Origin: F23-D06 sp045132055
GTDB taxonomy: Bacteria > Bacteroidota > Bacteroidia > Bacteroidales > WCHB1-69
Assembly (NCBI GenBank): GCA_045132055.1
Contig: JBGURP010000055.1
Coordinates: forward strand, 1-64,000
Reading direction: 5' to 3'
Length of the DNA stretch: 64,000 nt
This document shows, piece by piece, positions 17,686 to 26,426 of the stretch; position 1 is the first letter of the stretch; the number at the start of each line of letters is the position of its first letter. The notes under the pieces are model-generated. The model was given only the letters and a program-made list of their open reading frames with translations. It did no database searches and was not told the DNA's origin. Made by a program: the position numbers and the translations under genes.

Positions 17686-18178
17686 TGCTCAACCTGATAA
17701 ACCTCAACGGACCTTTCTGTTATGGTTTCTGGCCATCTGCACCATGATCAATGCCGGCTTGAACGTGATTTCTTTTTCCATGTATGCGTTCTTCCCCGAT
17801 CTCATCCGGCAGTCCATGACCATCATGCAAAACATGTCACTGTTCAGCGGGGAAGAATACAAGGAGATGATTGAAATATTCCTGTCGGTAGCGCCCTGGC
17901 AATACCTTTTGCTGATTCTGGCAGAGGCAGCCTCCTTTGCAGGAGCGCTCATCATGCTGTGGAAGTTAAGAAGTGTCGGCTTCCACATCTACACAATTGG
18001 GCAAATACTGGAATTCTGCACTTTGAATTTCATCATCGGCGGAAAAATGACGATGCCGTTCTCCGCTGTGCTGGTAACGGTGCTCATCATCGTGATGTAT
18101 GCTACCCAATTACGATACATGAACGACCATTTTGAAGAAAAAGACCAAAACATAGAACAAACCACTCCAAATGAATAG
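17672..18178 (+). CDS. Small four-helix membrane protein of unknown function
   Basis: The 168-residue protein has four predicted membrane helices (about 14-40, 72-95, 100-118 and 122-142) and a charged C-terminal tail (NDHFEEKDQNIEQ). I do not recognise the family. It overlaps tilS by 14 bp and sufS by 8 bp, and this tight packing supports its being a real, co-translated gene. The overlap with two core genes does not by itself reveal its role. Confidence 0.7.
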   Translation: MEPYNAQPDKPQRTFLLWFLAICTMINAGLNVISFSMYAFFPDLIRQSMTIMQNMSLFSGEEYKEMIEIFLSVAPWQYLLLILAEAASFAGALIMLWKLRSVGFHIYTIGQILEFCTLNFIIGGKMTMPFSAVLVTVLIIVMYATQLRYMNDHFEEKDQNIEQTTPNE

Positions 18179-19373
18179 AGAAGATTTTCCCATATTGCGT
18201 CAACAGGTCTATAAAAAACCGTTGATTTATTTTGACAATGCGGCCACCACACAGAAGCCATCTTGCGTAATAGACGCATTATCAAATTATTACAAGACCA
18301 TCAACAGCAACATCCACAGGGGTGTGCACTGTTTGAGCCAGCAAGCGACGGAGGAATTTGAGATAGCGCGCAAGACCGCGCAACAGTTCATCAACGCCGC
18401 GCACGACTACGAAATCATCTTCACGCGCGGGGCCACGGAGTCCATCAATCTGGTGGCCGCCTCCTTCGGGCGCACGTACATTCACGAGGGCGACGAGATT
18501 ATCATCTCGGAGATGGAGCACCACTCCAACATTGTGCCGTGGCAGTTTTTGTGCGAAGACCGCGGCGCGAAACTGAAAGTGCTGCCCTTCAACGACAACG
18601 GCGAACTCTGCCTTGACCAACTGGAAAACCTCATCACGCCAAAAACCAAGATTATCGCGGTGACGCACGTTTCAAACAGCTTGGGCACCATCAACCCCAT
18701 CAAGGAAATCATCGACATGGCACACGCACACAATGTGCCCGTGATGGTGGACGGTGCGCAGGCGGTGGCTCACGGCGCAGTTGACGTGCAAGCGCTTGAC
18801 TGTGACTTCTATTGCTTTTCGGGGCACAAAATGTACGCGCCTATGGGCATCGGCGTGATGTATGGTAAAGAACGCTGGCTCAATGAGATGAAACCCTACC
18901 AAGGCGGCGGCGAGATGATCAGCACGGTAACGTTCGAGAAAACCACTTACAACGAGCTGCCTTTCAAGTTCGAGGCGGGCACGCCGGCAGTGGGCGATGT
19001 CATCGGGCTGCGCAAAGCCATTGAGTACATGCAGCAAACTGGCATCCAAAATATTGCCGATTACGAGCAGGAACTGTTGCAATACGGCACACAGGAATTA
19101 CTGAAAATCAACGATTTACGAATTATCGGACAGGCAACGCACAAGGCGGCGGTCATTTCCTTCCTGGTCGGCAATATCCATCCTTACGATATGGGCGTGC
19201 TGCTGGATCATCAGGGCGTGGCCGTGCGCACGGGACACCATTGCACCCAGCCCATCATGGACCATTACCATATCCCGGGCACTGTGAGGGCCTCCTTTGC
19301 CCTGTACAACACAAAAGAAGAAATCGACACACTTGTCCAGGCCGTCCAAAAAGCAGCCCAAATGCTCCAATAA
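18171..19373 (+). CDS. sufS: SufS-type cysteine desulfurase
   Basis: The 400-residue PLP enzyme takes sulfur from cysteine for Fe-S cluster assembly. It has YFDNAATTQKP near the N-terminus, NIHRGVHCLSQQAT, the PLP lysine in CFSGHKMYAPMGIG (Lys220) and the active-site cysteine in VRTGHHCTQP (Cys358), which together are the group II (SufS/CsdA) pattern. No other suf gene adjoins it in this window. The start overlaps the preceding gene by 8 bp. Confidence 0.92.
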   Translation: MNREDFPILRQQVYKKPLIYFDNAATTQKPSCVIDALSNYYKTINSNIHRGVHCLSQQATEEFEIARKTAQQFINAAHDYEIIFTRGATESINLVAASFGRTYIHEGDEIIISEMEHHSNIVPWQFLCEDRGAKLKVLPFNDNGELCLDQLENLITPKTKIIAVTHVSNSLGTINPIKEIIDMAHAHNVPVMVDGAQAVAHGAVDVQALDCDFYCFSGHKMYAPMGIGVMYGKERWLNEMKPYQGGGEMISTVTFEKTTYNELPFKFEAGTPAVGDVIGLRKAIEYMQQTGIQNIADYEQELLQYGTQELLKINDLRIIGQATHKAAVISFLVGNIHPYDMGVLLDHQGVAVRTGHHCTQPIMDHYHIPGTVRASFALYNTKEEIDTLVQAVQKAAQMLQ

Positions 19374-19374
19374 T

Positions 19375-19404
19375 TCTCAATTTTCAATTCTTAATTCTCA
19401 ATTA
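19375..19404. repeat. AT-rich heptad run (family D)
   Basis: TTCTCAA, TTTTCAA and TTCTTAA units follow each other in the 33-bp gap between sufS and the SDR gene. The same units occur near 2445-2458 and 59784-59818. Confidence 0.6.
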
Positions 19405-19406
19405 TC

Positions 19407-20177
19407 ATGAAATACGCTTTGGTTACCGGAGGAAGTTCAGGCATCGGATATGCATACGCCGAGGGACTGGCTGCCCGCCAATACAACGTGCTGATTGTCA
19501 GCAATCGAGAAGACTTGAACGCAAGCGCACAAGCTGAGTTACAACCCAAATATCCCGATGTCACCATCTCCATCCTGATGATGGATTTGGCGGAGGCTGG
19601 CGCCGGCCAACGGCTGTACGACTATTGCCACGAGCACGACATGGAGATTGAAGTGCTGGTGAACAATGCCGGCATGTTCTATTTCGGCGCGGTGGTGGAG
19701 AAGCCCTGCGCCGTGACCGACAAGATGCTATTGTTGCACGTCACCACGCCCACCGATTTATGCGTACTGTTTGGCAAGGAGATGAAAGACAAAGGCCATG
19801 GTTACATCCTCAATGCCGGCTCCATCGCAGGCTTTATGAGTTTCCCGACCATTGCAGCCTACGAGAGCTCCAAATCCTATTTGGTGAAGTTTACGCGCGC
19901 GCTGGCCTTTGAGCTGAGCCATTATGGCGTGAAAGTATGCTGCGTTTGCCCTGGCGCGGTGGATACCGACCTCTATAACCTGTCGCCCAACCTGCGCAAG
20001 TGGCTGTGCCGTATCGGCGTCATGCTCAAGCCACGACAACTCGCAAACCGCGGCCTCCGCGCCCTGTTCAACGGACGGAAACGCAAGATTCCCGGAGCTA
20101 TCAATTACTTCTTCCTGCTCTGCTGTTTTCTCCTGCCAGGGTTTATTGTCGATATGGTAAAGAAGAAATTTGTCTAA
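19407..20177 (+). CDS. Short-chain dehydrogenase/reductase (SDR)
   Basis: The 256-residue NAD(P)-dependent oxidoreductase has the dinucleotide motif TGGSSGIG (7-14), NNAG (86-89), and the catalytic triad Ser139, Tyr152 and Lys156 (AYESSKSY), so it should be active. The unusual hydrophobic C-terminus (about 218-250, INYFFLLCCFLLPGFIVD) looks like a membrane-associating helix, as in some lipid-active SDRs. The substrate is unknown. It may be read with sufS or from its own promoter. Confidence 0.88.
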   Translation: MKYALVTGGSSGIGYAYAEGLAARQYNVLIVSNREDLNASAQAELQPKYPDVTISILMMDLAEAGAGQRLYDYCHEHDMEIEVLVNNAGMFYFGAVVEKPCAVTDKMLLLHVTTPTDLCVLFGKEMKDKGHGYILNAGSIAGFMSFPTIAAYESSKSYLVKFTRALAFELSHYGVKVCCVCPGAVDTDLYNLSPNLRKWLCRIGVMLKPRQLANRGLRALFNGRKRKIPGAINYFFLLCCFLLPGFIVDMVKKKFV

Positions 20178-20198
20178 TATCCCAATTATCAAACAAAA

Positions 20199-20229
20199 AA
20201 AAGGCAGACTATGATGTCTGCCTTTTTTA
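20199..20229. terminator. Bidirectional rho-independent terminator
   Basis: Arms AAGGCAGAC (20201-20209) and GTCTGCCTT (20216-20224) enclose a six-base loop. A-runs on the left and T-runs on the right give each strand a U-tract. It lies between the convergent SDR and C10 protease genes. Confidence 0.9.
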
Positions 20230-20248
20230 TTAGTCAGTTCAGTGAGGA

Positions 20249-22537
20249 TTATTTCACAATGAACTTGTACGTAACCTTGCCGCCATCTTTACCCTGCAAA
20301 TTCAGGAAATAGATGCCGTTAGCCAACGTGTTGACAGGGAGCGTGTATTGTTGCTCACCACCAGCATGGTTGAATTTGTCAACGAACACCACTTTGCCCG
20401 TCAGGTCCATAACGATAGCCTCCACATCTTGTGCTTCGGCGTTCAGTTTCACGAACAGGTTTTCCGTTGCAGGATTCGGGAAGATGGTCACATCTTCGAA
20501 GTTGCTGTGCTGATCCACACCCAACTTGCCGTAGAAGTTCATCTTGAAGCCAGTACCTTGCTGCCAGTTGTCAGAGACAAATCTAATCAACACATCCGTT
20601 GCGGGGATGGTGATAACGCCAGAAGGAAGATTGTTCATGTCATAGCGTACGATGAAATCTCTACCATCAGGGCTGATATCCAAGGAGCTGTTCAAATCAT
20701 AGAACTCCACATAGTCACCGGCCTTCAATTCGAATTTCGGGAAAGCGACATAATAACCAGTGCTGTATTTCAGACCGTTCAATCTGTATTGGCACACCGT
20801 AGAAGCTCTGTAATGATCATCGCTCTCTGCATTGTTCTTCTTGTCTGTGATGACACCGCTATACACATTGTTGAACGGGGTAATCACATCACAAGTGTTA
20901 ATGGAATAAGCAGTCACTTCGTAATCCAACACGAAACCATAGCTGGTTTCATCATCGCTGTTGGAAGTGAACACAACCAGCACGCTGTCAGCGGTAACTG
21001 AAATAGCGTTAGGAAGAGCTTGGCCGGTAAAGTCGCCATGGGTGCTTCCTGTCTGTGCAGAATAATCAGCGCAAGCAGCCATCAAATATTCTCCAGAATA
21101 AGTTTGTTTTACACCAGAAGCTTCAGTGCCACCGTTGTAAATCTTAACTTGGTCACCGTTTTTCAATTTCAGTTTGGAGAATTTGAATTGATAGGTTCGT
21201 GCATCAGGGCATGCGAATACCCAGCTACGGCTGGTATTGGGCGCATATTTCACATTGCCGGCACCATCGGAAATCGTACCTTGTGCAGCCGTGATTCTCT
21301 TGGAACCAGTTGTCGGTTTGGCAATAGCGTTGGTGTCACTCGGCATCAAACGAAGCATCATAGCTTCTTTGAATTGATAGTTGAAGTTTCCATAACCAGA
21401 GGTGTTCATATTACGGAGACGATAGAATCCATTATCATTACCAGCCCAACCCCAGTTCACATGGAAGAAGTGTGTACTGTCAATGGTTGTATAGCCGTCC
21501 ACAATCCATGCGTGACCGCCAGCTGCTTTACTACGTCCAGAATAGAAAACAGGACGATGGTTATCCAATTCCGTCAACAATCTTTCTTCCCAAATAGGAA
21601 GTGTGGCTGCAGGTGCAGATGTATCGGTTACAACATCTGTAAGGTTTTGATATTGTGCGTTTTGAGCATAAAAGAAGTTGCCTTGCAATGCATTGAGAGC
21701 ATATTCCGATTGCGTTCCGGAACCATCGTGACCATAACCCATTTTGGTAGCCACACCGCAATGATAAAGCAAATGAGCCAACTCATAATTGTATGATTCC
21801 AATTCGTTAGGAATAGCATCATAATTATAAGATGCAAGAGCAAAATTGGCTTGTTGTGGAGGATAAGTGTAGAGAATACTGGTATAGTCATCATTGTATT
21901 CCACTGGAATGTACATCATGCCACCGTAACCGCTTTCCGGATAACGGTAATAGAACATGATGTTAGCCATGGTCAATGCCACACAACCCACGGGAGATCT
22001 TTTATCATCACCATCATACTTGGTTCTCGGATTATACGGACATTCAGAGTTGTAGTACGGATTCTGGTTCCATGTGGTCGTTACCAAAGGTTCCATGCTC
22101 GGAGCGCCCTTGGTCTGACGAAGTTGGAAATTGTCAGACAAATAGCGATCCCATTCAGCGTTGCGGCCTTTTGGAGAAGGCATGGCCACTACCTCAGAAA
22201 GTTCTGCTTGGTATCTGCTGCAAAGATATGCGGCTGCAGGACCGTTCGTGAAATTGCTTTCCAAAGAGTAAGCCAAGACGGGAGCCACCTGATCCGTAGC
22301 GGAAATGATGATAAATCCCTTGTCACCAACTTGGAAACGATAATAAACAGGAGTGCCGTCTGTAGCATATTCCGTCTGCACAAGCGTGATGGAATAATTC
22401 TGAGCCTCCATGGAACCGATACGCTCGGAAAGGAAGTTCTTGGACACTCTAACAGCGTCGCCTACCGGCACAACATTCGTTGAGAAGCCGAAAGACATCA
22501 CTGCTAACAATGATACTAAGAGCATAAATTTTTTCAT
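20249..22537 (-). CDS. Secreted C10-family (streptopain-like) cysteine protease with T9SS sorting domain
   Basis: The product (about 762 residues) has a signal peptide (about 1-22), a Spi-type propeptide (about 25-115, with YYRFQVGDKGFIIISATD) and a papain-like C10 catalytic domain (about 150-395). The nucleophile is in SPVGCVALTMANIMFYY and the histidine in AGGHAWIVDGY, followed by FFHVNWGWAG. After these come two CUB-like beta domains (about 410-680) and a C-terminal T9SS type A sorting domain (VTIFPNPATENLFV to GKVTYKFIVK). Relatives are SpeB and Porphyromonas/Prevotella/Bacteroides C10 proteases. It should be exported, auto-processed and held at the cell surface or released. The start could equally be the ATG two codons upstream (22543). 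Confidence 0.92.
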   Translation of the reverse strand: MKKFMLLVSLLAVMSFGFSTNVVPVGDAVRVSKNFLSERIGSMEAQNYSITLVQTEYATDGTPVYYRFQVGDKGFIIISATDQVAPVLAYSLESNFTNGPAAAYLCSRYQAELSEVVAMPSPKGRNAEWDRYLSDNFQLRQTKGAPSMEPLVTTTWNQNPYYNSECPYNPRTKYDGDDKRSPVGCVALTMANIMFYYRYPESGYGGMMYIPVEYNDDYTSILYTYPPQQANFALASYNYDAIPNELESYNYELAHLLYHCGVATKMGYGHDGSGTQSEYALNALQGNFFYAQNAQYQNLTDVVTDTSAPAATLPIWEERLLTELDNHRPVFYSGRSKAAGGHAWIVDGYTTIDSTHFFHVNWGWAGNDNGFYRLRNMNTSGYGNFNYQFKEAMMLRLMPSDTNAIAKPTTGSKRITAAQGTISDGAGNVKYAPNTSRSWVFACPDARTYQFKFSKLKLKNGDQVKIYNGGTEASGVKQTYSGEYLMAACADYSAQTGSTHGDFTGQALPNAISVTADSVLVVFTSNSDDETSYGFVLDYEVTAYSINTCDVITPFNNVYSGVITDKKNNAESDDHYRASTVCQYRLNGLKYSTGYYVAFPKFELKAGDYVEFYDLNSSLDISPDGRDFIVRYDMNNLPSGVITIPATDVLIRFVSDNWQQGTGFKMNFYGKLGVDQHSNFEDVTIFPNPATENLFVKLNAEAQDVEAIVMDLTGKVVFVDKFNHAGGEQQYTLPVNTLANGIYFLNLQGKDGGKVTYKFIVK

Positions 22538-22617
22538 AAGCATTTAGTTTTTAATATTTTACTTTTTTCTTCTTTGCTTAGTTAAAATGCTGAAAGTCCT
22601 ATTTACTTTCAAGATGG

Positions 22618-22625
22618 CAAAAGTA
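22618..22625 (-). promoter_or_regulatory. -7 box TACTTTTG for the C10 protease, with upstream TTTG
   Basis: The plus strand reads CAAAAGTA. A -33-like TTTG (plus-strand CAAA, 22643-22646) lies 17 bp further upstream. The untranslated leader is about 75 nt. Confidence 0.65.
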
Positions 22626-22661
22626 CAAATATTTTTTTAATACAAATGATTTTTTTTATTT

Positions 22662-23381
22662 TTAGTGATTTTCAGTCTTGATGGCCACTGCCAGGCATCC
22701 GTAAAGACCGGCCGTCTCGGTGCGCAAGCGGCGGTTGCCCAGCTTGATTTCTACGTATCCGGCATCCTTGGCGCACGCAATTTCTTCAGGGCTGAAATCC
22801 CCTTCGGGGCCAATGAGCAGGATGACATCCTCGTGGACAAACTTCTCCTCCGAAAACTGGCGCGTGTTACCGTCGTCGCACCAGGCAATGTACTTGTCGG
22901 CGACCAGCTGCCGGTGCCCGTTCACAAACTCGCCGAACGTGAGCAATTCCATCAGCGGCAGCCAAGTGGTCTGGCACTGCTTGAGGGCGGAAATGGCGAT
23001 ACGGTGCAGGCGGTCAAGGTTCACCTTGGGGCGCTCCGAGTGGTCGCACACGATAAAACTGATGGACTCGATGCCAATCTCCACGCACTTTTCCACCAGC
23101 CACTCCATGCGGTCCATGTTCTTGGTGGGCGCAATGGCCAAATGCAGGCAATGGGATGCGCCCGCGCGCACCTCACGCACCTCCGACAGCTCCACCATGC
23201 ACGCCTTCGGGTCGGCGGCCACGATTAGCGCGGTGGCCTCGTGACCCAGACCATCGGTCAACAACACCCGGTCGCCCGCACGATGGCGCAAGGCCCGCAC
23301 ACAATGCTCCGACTCCTCCCGACTCAATGTAATCACACTCTGTGTCAGGTCCGGATGATAAAAATATTGATCAAATACCAT
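22662..23381 (-). CDS. rsmE: 16S rRNA m3U1498 methyltransferase
   Basis: The 239-residue SPOUT-family enzyme methylates N3 of U1498 in 16S rRNA. It shows the N-terminal RNA-binding PUA-like part (ESEHCVRALRHRAGDRVLLTDG), APTKNMDRMEWLVEKCVEIG, and the knotted SAM site LIGPEGDFSPEEI with LGNRRLRTETA near the C-terminus. I chose ATG 23381 because MVFDQYFYH is where family members begin; longer frames would run into the ABC-F gene, which ends 28 bp upstream. Confidence 0.93.
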   Translation of the reverse strand: MVFDQYFYHPDLTQSVITLSREESEHCVRALRHRAGDRVLLTDGLGHEATALIVAADPKACMVELSEVREVRAGASHCLHLAIAPTKNMDRMEWLVEKCVEIGIESISFIVCDHSERPKVNLDRLHRIAISALKQCQTTWLPLMELLTFGEFVNGHRQLVADKYIAWCDDGNTRQFSEEKFVHEDVILLIGPEGDFSPEEIACAKDAGYVEIKLGNRRLRTETAGLYGCLAVAIKTENH

Positions 23382-23409
23382 ATTCTGTGCTATTTTTGTT
23401 CGATGTTCA

Positions 23410-25299
23410 TCAGGCTTCCTTCTCCGACAACTCCAGCCAACGGTTGGTCTTTTCTTCCAACAGCGGACCAATTTCCGCATAGCGCTTGCCCCAAGCGGCA
23501 AACTCATCTGGACTGCCCTCACCTGCACTCATCTTGCCTTCAATGTCCTTCTTCTCCGCCTCCAAGGTCTCAATCTCCATCTCCAAGGATTCCAACTCTT
23601 TTTTCTCTTTGTACGTTAACTTATTTTTAGAAGGCTCTCGCACAGGCTTTTCTTCCACCGGACGGTTGGCTTTTTCCACCAATTTCTGGATGCGCATCTC
23701 TTTGTCCTTGGCCTGCCGGTACTCCGTATAGTTGCCGTAATAATCCTTGATCTTGCCGTCACCCTCAAATACGAAGATATGATCCACGAGCTTGTTCATC
23801 AGCCAGCGGTCGTGCGACACGATGATCATGCAACCGCCGAAGTTGGTGAGAAAATCCTCCAACAGGTTCAACGTGTCGATGTCGAAGTCGTTGGTCGGCT
23901 CATCCAAAATCAGGAAATTTGGATTTTTTAACAAAGTGATGAGCAGGTGGAGTTTCCGTTTCTCACCACCACTCAAATCGTCGTAATAGGTGTATTGTTG
24001 GCTGAACGGGAATCCGAAATGGTTGAGAAACTGCGACGCGCTGATATAGTTGCCGTTGTCCATGCGGATGACCTCGGCGTGCTCCTTCACCAATTCTAAC
24101 ACAATCTTGTTGCCGGCGTAAGTTATGCCGTTTTGCGAAAAATATCCGAATTGGATCGTAAGACCCGGCGTGATTTTGCCGCCATCCGGCTTTATTTCGC
24201 CCATGATCATCTTCAAGAAGGTGCTCTTGCCTGTGCCGTTCTTGCCCACAATGCCACATTTTTCGCCTCGTTTGAAGATGTAGGAGAAATCCTTGATGAT
24301 GACTTGATCAGGATAGGCAAAATCCAAGTGGCTAATCTCTAGGATTTTATGTCCAATTCTTTCCGATTGCACCTTGAAAGCCTCCGGAGCAGATTCCACC
24401 TTGCGGTCCATCTGCTCTTGCAGTTTTTCAAAATTGTTGATGCGGGCGCGCGCCTTGGTGGTTCGCGCTTGCGGAGAGGTGTGCACCCACTCCAACTCGC
24501 GCCGGTAGAGGTTTCTCAACCGCTCGTGCTCAGCGGCCTCATTGGCTAATCTTTCCGCCTTTTTCTCTACAAAATAGTCGTATTTGCCTCTGTAGTGAAA
24601 CAGCTTGCCGTTGCTCAATTCGAAGATGTCGCTGCACACTTTGTCCAAAAACGCACGGTCGTGCGTCACCATCAGCAACGTGATGTTGGCCGAGGAGAGA
24701 TAATTTTCGAGCCACTCGATCATCTCCACATCCAAGTGGTTGGTCGGCTCGTCCAAGATGAGCAGGTCGGTGTCCGCAATCAACGTTTTGGCCAGGGCAG
24801 CCTTCTTGCGCTGACCGCCAGAGAGCTCGTTCACATTCTTGAACATGTCGTGGATGCCGAATTTGGACAAAATCTCCTTGATTCGGGACTCATAATCCCA
24901 GGCATTCAGGCGGTCGATTTCCAAAATGGCATTGTCCATGCGGGCTTGCGGAACCTCATCCATCTTACCCTGTTCCAACAACGAAACGCAGGTTTCATAC
25001 TCCTTGATGGCCTTCACCACAGGGGTTTGCTCATCGAACAGGGCATTGAGCACGGAATCTTCTTCGTTGAAATCATCCATCTGCGGAAGGTAGGACACCA
25101 CAATGTCGTTGCGCACCACCACCTCGCCGGCGTCGGGCACGTCGCGGCCCGCAATGATGTTCAGCAGAGTGCTCTTGCCCGTGCCGTTACGGGCAATCAG
25201 TGCACTCTTCTGCCCCTTCTCTAACCCAAACGTGATGTCCTGGAAAAGCAATTTTTCCCCGACAGCTTTGGTAAGATTGTTGACAGCCAGATAGTTCAT
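23410..25299 (-). CDS. ABC-F family ATPase (Uup-like)
   Basis: The 629-residue protein has two ABC domains and no membrane segments. Walker A motifs are ARNGTGKST (about 36-44) and GKNGTGKST, signatures are LSGGQRKKAALA and LSGGEKRKLHLL, and Walker B motifs are LLILDEPTNHLD and FLILDEPTNDFD. Between them lies the inter-domain linker (P-site motif region). The C-terminal extension (about 540-629, LTYKEKKELESLEMEIETLE) is a coiled coil of the Uup type that binds nucleic acid. ABC-F proteins act on ribosomes, and Uup also affects DNA processing. I chose ATG 25299 because MNYLAVNNLTK is the usual N-terminus. Confidence 0.93.
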   Translation of the reverse strand: MNYLAVNNLTKAVGEKLLFQDITFGLEKGQKSALIARNGTGKSTLLNIIAGRDVPDAGEVVVRNDIVVSYLPQMDDFNEEDSVLNALFDEQTPVVKAIKEYETCVSLLEQGKMDEVPQARMDNAILEIDRLNAWDYESRIKEILSKFGIHDMFKNVNELSGGQRKKAALAKTLIADTDLLILDEPTNHLDVEMIEWLENYLSSANITLLMVTHDRAFLDKVCSDIFELSNGKLFHYRGKYDYFVEKKAERLANEAAEHERLRNLYRRELEWVHTSPQARTTKARARINNFEKLQEQMDRKVESAPEAFKVQSERIGHKILEISHLDFAYPDQVIIKDFSYIFKRGEKCGIVGKNGTGKSTFLKMIMGEIKPDGGKITPGLTIQFGYFSQNGITYAGNKIVLELVKEHAEVIRMDNGNYISASQFLNHFGFPFSQQYTYYDDLSGGEKRKLHLLITLLKNPNFLILDEPTNDFDIDTLNLLEDFLTNFGGCMIIVSHDRWLMNKLVDHIFVFEGDGKIKDYYGNYTEYRQAKDKEMRIQKLVEKANRPVEEKPVREPSKNKLTYKEKKELESLEMEIETLEAEKKDIEGKMSAGEGSPDEFAAWGKRYAEIGPLLEEKTNRWLELSEKEA

Positions 25300-25318
25300 T
25301 GGACGATTTTTGAGCGTG

Positions 25319-25326
25319 CAAAGGTA
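25319..25326 (-). promoter_or_regulatory. -7 box TACCTTTG for the ABC-F gene
   Basis: The plus strand reads CAAAGGTA, 20 bp upstream of the chosen start. Confidence 0.55.
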
Positions 25327-25333
25327 CAAAAAA

Positions 25334-25404
25334 TGATGAGAGATTAGAGATAAGAGATGAGAGTGGAGGATTTAGAGTTGATAGTTTAGAGTTTAGGGTG
25401 GATA
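25334..25404. repeat. Purine-rich heptad run (family D)
   Basis: Tandem variants of GAGATTAGAGATAAGAGATGAGAG and AGTTTAGAGTTTAGGG fill the divergent gap between the ABC-F and dtd genes. The same words occur at 104-134, 29431-29458 and 61256-61340. Confidence 0.65.
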
Positions 25405-25435
25405 GAGTTGTAGTACATTTCCATATTTTTTTTAG

Positions 25436-25443
25436 TACTTTTG
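25436..25443 (+). promoter_or_regulatory. -7 box TACTTTTG for dtd
   Basis: TACTTTTG followed by CAC lies 20 bp before the dtd ATG. Confidence 0.65.
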
Positions 25444-25463
25444 CACGTTAAAAAACAAGGATT

Positions 25464-25913
25464 ATGCGCATTATCGTACAACGTTGCAGCCGGGCGGAGG
25501 TCCGAATCGACGGGGAGACTGTCGGACAGATTGGCACAGGATTCCTGTTGCTGGTGGGCATTACGCACGGCGACACGAAGCAGGAAGCTGAGTATTTAGC
25601 GAAGAAGGTCGCCAATATGCGGATTTTCAACGATGCCGAGGGCAAGATGAACCTGTCGTTAGCCGAAGTGGGCGGTGCTATATTGAGCATTTCGCAGTTC
25701 ACCCTGTATGGCAACGCGCACAAGGGCAACCGTCCGAGCTTCATAAAAGCGGCCCCGCCGGAGGTGGCGGAGCCGTTGTACGCATATTTCAACACGCTGT
25801 TGCGCGAATTGTACGGGCTGACCGTGGAGACGGGCCGTTTCGGCGCGGACATGAAGGTCGATTTCGTCAACGACGGGCCAGTCACAATCTTATTGGACAG
25901 CGCGGATAGATAG
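25464..25913 (+). CDS. dtd: D-aminoacyl-tRNA deacylase
   Basis: The 149-residue proofreading enzyme removes D-amino acids and glycine wrongly attached to tRNA. Its two signatures are ISQFTLYG, with the Ser-Gln that shapes the chiral pocket, and the C-terminal VNDGPVTI that carries the cross-subunit Gly-cis-Pro region. Length and the start MRIIVQRCSRAEV are typical. It converges on ridA, with 8 bp between the stops. Confidence 0.95.
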   Translation: MRIIVQRCSRAEVRIDGETVGQIGTGFLLLVGITHGDTKQEAEYLAKKVANMRIFNDAEGKMNLSLAEVGGAILSISQFTLYGNAHKGNRPSFIKAAPPEVAEPLYAYFNTLLRELYGLTVETGRFGADMKVDFVNDGPVTILLDSADR

Positions 25914-25921
25914 AAGCTTGA

Positions 25922-26302
25922 TTATTTGGATTTTACAGCGATGGTCTCGATTTCCACCATCACGCCTTTGGGCAGGTCGCGGACGGCGAAGGCTGCTCTT
26001 GCGGGCGGGTTGACCAGAAAATACTGGGCATACACCTCGTTCATGGCGCCGAAGTTGGCAATGTCGCTCAACAGACAGGTGGTCTTCACCACATCATCGA
26101 AAGAATAACCGGCTTCCAGCAAAATGGCGGCGATATTTTTCATCACCTGCTCGGTTTGTGCCTTGATGCCTTCAGGAACGATGCCTGTAGCGGGATCAAC
26201 CGGTATCTGGCCGGAGATAAACAACATGCCGTTGGCCTCAATCGCCTGGCTGTACGGACCGATAGCAGCGGGAGCCTTCTCTGTATGAATCACTTTTTTC
26301 AT
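25922..26302 (-). CDS. ridA: RidA-family 2-iminobutanoate/2-iminopropanoate deaminase
   Basis: The 126-residue trimeric enzyme hydrolyses reactive enamine/imine products of PLP enzymes. It has the N-terminal AIGPYSQAI, LFISGQIPVDP, MKNIAAILLEAG, the catalytic Arg in PARAAFAVRDLPKGVMVEIE (conserved Arg and the terminal Glu), and a normal length. It is transcribed divergently from guaB, and both promoters lie in the 124-bp gap. Confidence 0.95.
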   Translation of the reverse strand: MKKVIHTEKAPAAIGPYSQAIEANGMLFISGQIPVDPATGIVPEGIKAQTEQVMKNIAAILLEAGYSFDDVVKTTCLLSDIANFGAMNEVYAQYFLVNPPARAAFAVRDLPKGVMVEIETIAVKSK

Positions 26303-26352
26303 CTTATAAGATTTTGATAATTAAACAATTGTTTATTTTAAGAAGCAATGGG

Positions 26353-26360
26353 CAAAAATA
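26353..26360 (-). promoter_or_regulatory. -7 box TATTTTTG for ridA
   Basis: The plus strand reads CAAAAATA, 51 bp upstream of the ridA start, back to back with the guaB promoter. Confidence 0.6.
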
Positions 26361-26373
26361 ACACTTTTATCTG

Positions 26374-26403
26374 TTTGTTCTTTCTCTTTTTTTTATATTT
26401 TTG
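26374..26403 (+). promoter_or_regulatory. guaB promoter, TTTG-N18-TATTTTTG
   Basis: Both Bacteroidota promoter elements are visible: TTTG at 26374-26377 and TATTTTTG at 26396-26403, spaced 18 bp, with the ATG 24 bp downstream. Confidence 0.75.
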
Positions 26404-26426
26404 CACGTAATAAAAAAACAGTATTT

